Shown here in pieces: positions 58,517-64,000 of a DNA stretch of 64,000 nucleotides. Where the stretch lies: positions 24,262,501 to 24,326,500 of the forward strand of contig NC_091666.1 of the NCBI RefSeq assembly GCF_042453785.1, in the 5' to 3' direction. The position numbers and the translations under genes were made by a program. The stretch comes from Malus domestica. Taxonomy: Eukaryota; Streptophyta; Magnoliopsida; Rosales; Rosaceae. The notes below the pieces were generated by a model. That model was not told the DNA's origin. It searched no databases and worked only from the letters and a program-made list of their open reading frames with translations. Position 1 is the stretch's first letter, and each line of letters begins with the position of its first letter.

Positions 58517-59428
58517 ACCAATGAAAATTGTAACCCTTCGGTTCTGGATTTACAGATCTAGAGTTTAACTGAGAATAATGAGTTCAGGTTAAGAGCGACC
58601 AAAATTGCTGATAACACCGTCTCATTAACTTTGCGCATTGCTGATACATGTGGTAAGTACATTTGCCGTGCAAAAAGTTTTACTTCCCCCCCTTATTTTC
58701 CTGAACTACACCTGAATATTATTTGTTTATACAGGTCGTGTGAGGAATATCCATTTTGAGTTCTATCTGGATTCTGATACCGCAATTTCAATTGCTGGGG
58801 AAATGGTTGAGCAACTTGATCTTTCGCATGAAGATGTGTCTGTCATAGCTGAGTTAATTGATAACTTGATCATGAAGCTAGTACCTGGCTGGAAACCTTC
58901 ATCAGAAGGTTCATCATGTGGAACAAATAGTTCATGTGGGGATCATCCTGCACCGCAAAATGTTGTCTCACATTTTGCAAATGCGGAGGACCGAGATGAT
59001 CAAGCATCAATGATTTTAGATACTTCGGCTACCTCGGCTGAGTATGGTGTCCCTACTGCCTCAGGTGCCAGTAATGTCGAAGTATGGAGTCGGCTAAATA
59101 CAGTTCTGATGAATGCTGTAAAGCTTCAGATGGTTACGGTACCAGTCCAGATTGTATGGTTCACGGTGCGGTCAGGGAGAAGAGTTACGAAGCTGATTCT
59201 GGTGATTCAGTTGTGATGAATGAGGTACGCCCTGACATGTCAAGCATTTGTTCCTTATCTGAGCTGTCTCTAGCAAATAAAGATCGATACAATGAGCTAA
59301 AGGGGGAGCTTGATGCTATTGATAGGCAATACCATCGATGTCTTCTCGAGCTCTTGAGGTTGAGGGAAGAAGAAAATCAGAGTGCAAAGAAGAGGTGGAT
59401 AGCGAAAAAGAAATTAGGTGTTAATTGA
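58517..59428 (+). pseudogene. Duplicated 3' fragment of WNK
   Basis: Corresponds to the end of WNK exon 5, intron 5 and exon 6; kinase exons 1-4 are absent. An extra ATCTAG in the exon 5 part brings a TAG stop, and a one-base loss near 59083 (GTCGAAGTATGGAG versus GTCAAAGTTATGAAG) shifts the frame in exon 6. The tail after the shift is otherwise close to WNK ([22 protein letters not shown]). It cannot encode a kinase. Confidence 0.92.
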
Positions 59429-60016
59429 TGTACTATTTAGTGTTCTCTGTCGTCTTTTTAATTCCTATAACATTCGTTTTATACTTGTAATTGTTTTTTC
59501 ATCAAGAAATGCGGCGAAGCGAATCATGCCCGTGTTTTTATGCGTCGATTTGGTACATACATTTGGTTTTACGGTTACTAATAATGATATTTTCTTTGTT
59601 CCATTGCTTGCCCAAAAAAAAAAAAAATAATGCAAAAAAGTGACGGCCTGTGCTAATACTTCATAATTTCGACAATAATCCACAAATGATAGAGATAATG
59701 TATACATATATATTTGGACACTTGGACGAATCTAGAAGCAGAGATCCCAGTTGACTGACTTTCAGCTAGTTTTTACTTTCCTCCTCACACCCTCTGGTTC
59801 ATTTATGCTTCACCTGAGCCGTCACAAACGAGGACGTGATCCAGGGAGGCTTGGGGTCTCTCTCGAACGGGAGGAACATTCATCATCGCTTCATCAACAG
59901 CTACCAACCCCCCACCGGATTTGAGTGAAACTATTCCGAATCTGGCTTAATGGTACAGAGGTACGTAAATTTAGAATTGAAGTGAATAGAAGTTTTGTTA
60001 TTTAAACTTGTAGATC

Positions 60017-60097
60017 ATGGCACTGGCTTTAGTTGGAGGGGCTGCTGTTGGAGCACTATTTGGAGCTCCCTATGATGTGGTTAAGGTGGCCGCAGTA
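60017..60097 (+). pseudogene. Out-of-frame RPW8 N-terminus upstream of the fusion gene
   Basis: ATG 60017 opens [20 protein letters not shown], the hydrophobic start typical of RPW8, and runs into TAG at 60097-60099. The next module ([11 protein letters not shown]) is in the +1 frame. The left copy shows the same break, so the frameshift predates the duplication or marks an unrecognised splice. Confidence 0.7.
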
Positions 60098-62958
60098 TAG
60101 ACCCTTACTTGGAGATCTCAAATTCACTCTAGATTCTCTAAGACCGCGGATCATCCAACAGATCGGAGATCATAATGTGGAATTGGGCCTTCCAAACGAC
60201 GAAATAGAGAGCCTTCAGAGACAAATGGAGGAGGGTACAGAACTGGTTAGGAAGCTATCGAACGTTGGTATGTGGAACTGCAATATCTGGTGCAGTTGCT
60301 GCAACTGCACAAAGCCAAGTTACACGGATCAACTTGTTGAATTGGATAGGTCATTAAGAATACTGTTAGAGATACTGAGGCTGCAGGAAGCAAGGGATGT
60401 GAAGGAGGCCTTGCTTCTGGCAAGGAAAATCCACAACAAACAAGATGAGTTGGATAAAAAGATGTCGGATTTGCTCAAAGTGCAGCAGGAGGCAGGGTTG
60501 ACAGCGCAACATGAAACGACTGTGGGAGAGCTTTCAGCAAGTAACACACAGACGATGGTGCACGACCGAGTTGAAGGGAATAGTGTGCAAGGGGCTGCTC
60601 TAGGAGCAGCGTTTGCTGTGCTCTTTGGTGCTGTTATACAAGTGAAGGACAACACTAGGATGTTTAAGCGTGTCCTTGGATATCTAAAATCCACGCTAGA
60701 CTCCTTAAAACCGTTGATAGAAGAGGTAGCCAAATGTAAAAGGGTACTGCATCTCCCAAAGGAGGAACTAGAGAATTTTGGAATAGAAATGGAGAAGGGT
60801 ATAGAGCTAGTTGTCAAGTGCTCTAAGGTTCGTCTGTGGGCTAGCTACAGAAAGGATGAATATTCAAACAAACTTCTTGGGTTGGACGAATCTCTTCAAA
60901 GATTGTTATATATACTGAGAATGCAGTTAGCAAGGGATGTGAGAGAAAGCTTGGTTTCCGTAAGTAATATGGAGAAGGTGATAAAGCAAATTGCAGGGCA
61001 TGATGTGGCACAAAACAATGAGGTTGCAGGTAATGGTATGTGTCCCCAGCCTGAACCTCCATCCTCTACAGTTGGATTGGATGTATTGAATGTGCAGGAG
61101 AGAGGTGATGTGATCAAGGAGACATCGTTTGCAGCAAGTAAAGTAGAGGAAGGCGTCAAGCTAATTGAAGGGAGTGGTGTGTTACAAGACCAAAGCGGAA
61201 TCAAAGGTTTGTACGAAGTTGAACCACCATCACCGAAAGTCGAATCGGATGTACTAATTCTGCAGGGAACAACGGATGTGGAGGAGACATCAGATTCCAC
61301 GATGAATATGGAGGCAGGGGTCGAGAAAATCAAGGACAATGGTTTGGTGAAAAATCAAATTGATATTGCAGTAACTGAACCCCCGTTGCTTAGAGATGGA
61401 TTGGAAGTAGCGAACATGCAGGGAACAAGGGATGATAAGCAAACTGAGGGGATAGGAGCGGTCGCGCTCCAAGCTCCAGTTTCTGAAGGTGAACTTCCAT
61501 CGCTTACACTTGAATCAAACGTCCAATTTGAGCTCTTAGATTCAATGAGTAGCTTCAAAGGCAACCAGCAAGTAATGGACTGGCAGCAGCAGCAGCAGCA
61601 CTCTTATATGGTATGACTAAATTCTCACATTCTCTTCTTTTTAACTGTGTAGTCGGAAGCCTAGTTTTGAACCTTATTCTGAGACCATATCATATTTCAT
61701 GAACAGGAAGAGGCACTGAAAAGCCGGCAGCAGTCATTGAATTTCAATAAGTACTTTAATTTGCCAACAGAGAAGGCAGGACTTGAGTCGGAAATTCTCT
61801 TTGAACCAGACGCACAACCGGGTTTCTGCCCTGAGAGCATTGGATATTTGCAGAGTAGGCAGTATGACGATGCTCCAGAGCCTGATTACATAAATAGAAG
61901 TCAATCGTCTCAGCATGTTAGCCAACTAAAGTCAGATGATGGGTTTAACTGGAGAAAGTATGGGCAAAAACAAGTGAAAGGTGGTAAGTATCCCCGTAGT
62001 TATTACAAGTGTACATATCACAATTGCCCAACAAAGAAGAAGGTTGAGAGATCATTGAATGGAGAGATTACTGAAATCATATACAAAGGAAGTCACAACC
62101 ATCCTAAGCCCCAGTCTCCAAGACAATCAACCTCTCGACCAATTCCAGGTTCTTCATACGGACTCTCTTATCAATTGGCCCCAAAAATATCCAACCCAAT
62201 AGTTGAATCAGCCAAGACACCGGATGATTTGGAACAAAATTCTCCAATCAGTAATTCAGTAGTTGAAGATGAAAATGAGCCTGTCGCCAAAGAAAGGTAA
62301 TCTCGGACGATTCCGGTTAGGACTGTATATGTCATATGATTGCCAAAATTGCATATGCGGTAATGGGTTTTTTTTCTTCTTCTTTTGCAGGGATATAGGA
62401 AACGCAAATGATCAGACAACTCATACCTCTTCTGCTTCTGGGAGTAGCGTTGTAAAAGAACCGAGAACCGTGGTGCAGACAAAAAGTGAAATTGGTCTTG
62501 TGGATGATGGATATAAGTGGAGGAAATATGGACAGAAAGTAATGAAGGGAAATTTTCTTCCAAGGTACACATTCTAGGTCTTTAACACTTTTAGTTGCTT
62601 ATATGGTATTGCAACCTTGTAAATCTGTTTAGCTTTCCTTGGTAGATTCCTTTCATTACAAGCAAACACTTCCCCAACTCGGCTGCTTATCCTTTTCAAC
62701 TGTTTTCCAATCTGTAGGGCCTACTACAAATGCACGTATACAGGTTGTCCGGTGAGGAAACATGTGGAGCGATCACCGCATGACTCAACGTCTGTGATCA
62801 CCACATATGAAGGGAAACACAACCACGATGTTCCTGCAGCACGCTATAGTGACATTTATAGTGCTCCAAAAGAAGGTGCTTCCGAACACCAATCTCAATC
62901 TGCAGGGCCGGTCCAGAGATTTTTGAGGCCTGGGGCGATGCCAAAAAATGTGCCCTAA
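60072..62958 (+). CDS. RPW8-RPW8-WRKY-WRKY fusion protein (no NB-ARC/LRR)
   Basis: Four exons: 60072-61610, 61707-62296, 62391-62564 and 62718-62958, all GT-AG and in phase, giving 847 aa from ATG 60072. Domains: a first RPW8 module without its N-terminal anchor (residues about 8-140; [33 protein letters not shown]); a second complete RPW8 module (about 168-300; [43 protein letters not shown]); a repeated acidic linker (about 325-510) ending in poly-Gln; an N-type WRKY (about 594-650, WRKYGQK, C-x4-C, HNH); and a C-type WRKY (about 752-803, [17 protein letters not shown]) split by the conserved intron after the PR position. RPW8 modules act at membranes in powdery-mildew immunity; WRKY domains bind W-boxes. 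The start is uncertain: an upstream ATG (60017) encodes the expected RPW8 N-terminus in another frame. The last ~17 residues lie in a transposon-like repeat. Confidence 0.87.
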
Positions 62959-63380
62959 CTTCATATAAGAAAATTATTTATTTCACGCATAAGACATCGA
63001 TAAATTTATACTTAGAAAAACAGTTCAAACTCAATAATTTAGAAACACTGAAAGACTAATTAATTTTGAATCGAGAGAATGAAACCAAAAAATTCCGAGC
63101 ATACAAGTAGATAGACGATACCGTGGCAGTCATCGTTTGCCTCGCAGTTATACCTTGTGTTACACTCAATAGGGTTGGTCCAGAGAATTTTGAGGCCGGC
63201 GTGACGCCAAAAAATGTGCCCTAACTTCATATAAGAAAATTATTTATTTTCACATGTAAGACATCGATAAAATTATACTTAGAAAAGAAATTCAAACTCA
63301 ATAATAAACACAGAAAGACTAATTTATTTTGTATCCAGAGAAGGAAACAAAAAAACTCCGAGCTTACATGTAGACAGACG
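62907..63380. repeat. Direct repeat (~200 bp, period 266) at the fusion gene's 3' end
   Basis: A block starting GGTCCAGAGA(T/A)TTTTGAGGC and containing CCAAAAAATGTGCCCTAACT occurs at about 62911-63105 and again at about 63176-63380. The first copy supplies the last codons and stop of the fusion gene. The GGGCCGGTCC-like start suggests a DNA-transposon end, superfamily not proven. Confidence 0.8.
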
Positions 63381-64000
63381 ATGAGTTTTGTTTTCCATAT
63401 GAACTTTTAAAGTGTTTTTGTATAAATCGTGAGGTGTTTTTTCATATTTACTAAACCTTGTCAATATGAGACTAAAAAAATAATGATGTTTTCGAGTCTT
63501 TAATTAATATGTATAAGTAATGAATTGGCACTAAATTAAACCTTTTGATGACACGTCATATGATTTGCAAATTTACTCTACGTATTACTCTTTATAGAAG
63601 ATTAGACTTGAATTCAAACGAATATTTAAAAATAGCAACCCACATAGCTAATAGCTAGTAACTAAAAATAAATTATCCAAACAAATATTCGTAAAAATTG
63701 AAAAGAATAAACACGCATACAGCATTTCGAACTTAGGAAATCTTGTTAATTTTAAACAACAAAAACCATTGCTTCTAATTAAACTTCTTCATCATTTAAC
63801 CAACTTTTATAAATTTATACTCTTATGAAAAGAAATCTGTAAAAATTGAAAAATAAATATGCACATGTAGTGTTTTGAACCCAGGACCTCTTCATTATTA
63901 TCAAATGACAAAACCACCACTTCTAGTTAAATTTCTTTGTCATTAAACCAAATTTTATAAATTTATACTCTTATAAAAACATATATAAATATGTCACCCT
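63381..64000. other. AT-rich sequence with a ~148-bp tandem duplication
   Basis: Segments from 63693 and from 63841 align (AAAAATTGAAAA..., CATTTAACCAACTTTTATAA versus CATTAAACCAAATTTTATAA, ATTTATACTCTTAT). No gene is recognised to the window end. Confidence 0.65.

Larger units (their letters stand above)
58517..62825 (+). repeat. Right copy of the WNK-3' / RPW8-WRKY segmental duplication
   Basis: Collinear with 48064-53905 once its insertions are removed. Homology starts about 15 bp after the Helitron 3' end and runs to the second WRKY zinc finger. It retains the RPW8 modules that the left copy lost. Confidence 0.93.

Noticed and set aside
58740-59428. A second functional WNK gene
   Set aside because: Kinase exons 1-4 are missing and a one-base deletion shifts exon 6; it is a duplicated fragment.

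Overview
This window is plant nuclear DNA: AT-rich, with spliced genes (GT-AG introns), long microsatellites and many transposable elements. The gene set (LHW-type bHLH, ALMT, HIT zinc finger, PUX10-type UBX, WNK kinase, RPW8/WRKY) is that of a dicot. The repeat types (a Cassandra TRIM, initiator-Met-primed copia elements, a gypsy-derived LARD-like element) would fit Rosaceae (apple/pear-like). The family assignment is inference, not proof.

Layout. 1-19.5 kb is a gene-free repeat domain. It holds a very young Ty1/copia element on the minus strand (2829-7757; LTRs read as identical, TSD GAATG), a MITE inside a TA microsatellite (8254-8469), three foldback MITEs with 9-10 bp TSDs (8863-9038, 13162-13332, 14517-14663) and a Cassandra TRIM with 5S-like LTRs (17029-17643). 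19.5-23.7 kb carries a ten-exon LHW-like bHLH gene. 23.7-34.5 kb is repeat-rich again: a foldback element, a 30-bp higher-order minisatellite, a 4.85-kb gypsy deletion derivative (27881-32727) and a LINE tail. 34.6-49 kb is a gene-dense plus-strand island: an ALMT channel (six exons), a ZNHIT2-like HIT zinc-finger protein (five exons), PUX10 (four exons) and a WNK kinase (six exons).

49.5-63 kb is the most unusual region. The 3' half of WNK plus the gene behind it were duplicated in tandem (about 48.06-53.9 kb and 58.5-62.8 kb). That following gene encodes RPW8 domains joined directly to two WRKY domains, with no NB-ARC or LRR between them. The left copy is a pseudogene broken by two solo LTRs, a large replacement and premature stops. 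The right copy keeps a continuous spliced frame from a first RPW8 module that is broken at its N-terminus, through a complete second RPW8 module, a repeated acidic linker and two WRKY domains. Its last residues come from a transposon-like repeat. A 155-bp copia LTR remnant, a hAT-like element and a 3.0-kb Helitron separate the copies; the duplicated WNK fragment beside the Helitron is frameshifted.

How the genes relate. They are not an operon and most are functionally unrelated neighbours. The WNK and RPW8-WRKY genes are linked by position and duplication: the RPW8-WRKY upstream region begins within about 600 bp of the WNK stop codon in both copies. RPW8 modules act in membrane-associated immunity and WRKY domains bind W-box DNA, so the fusion suggests a direct immune-sensor/transcription-factor protein or an integrated decoy. 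That reading is inference.
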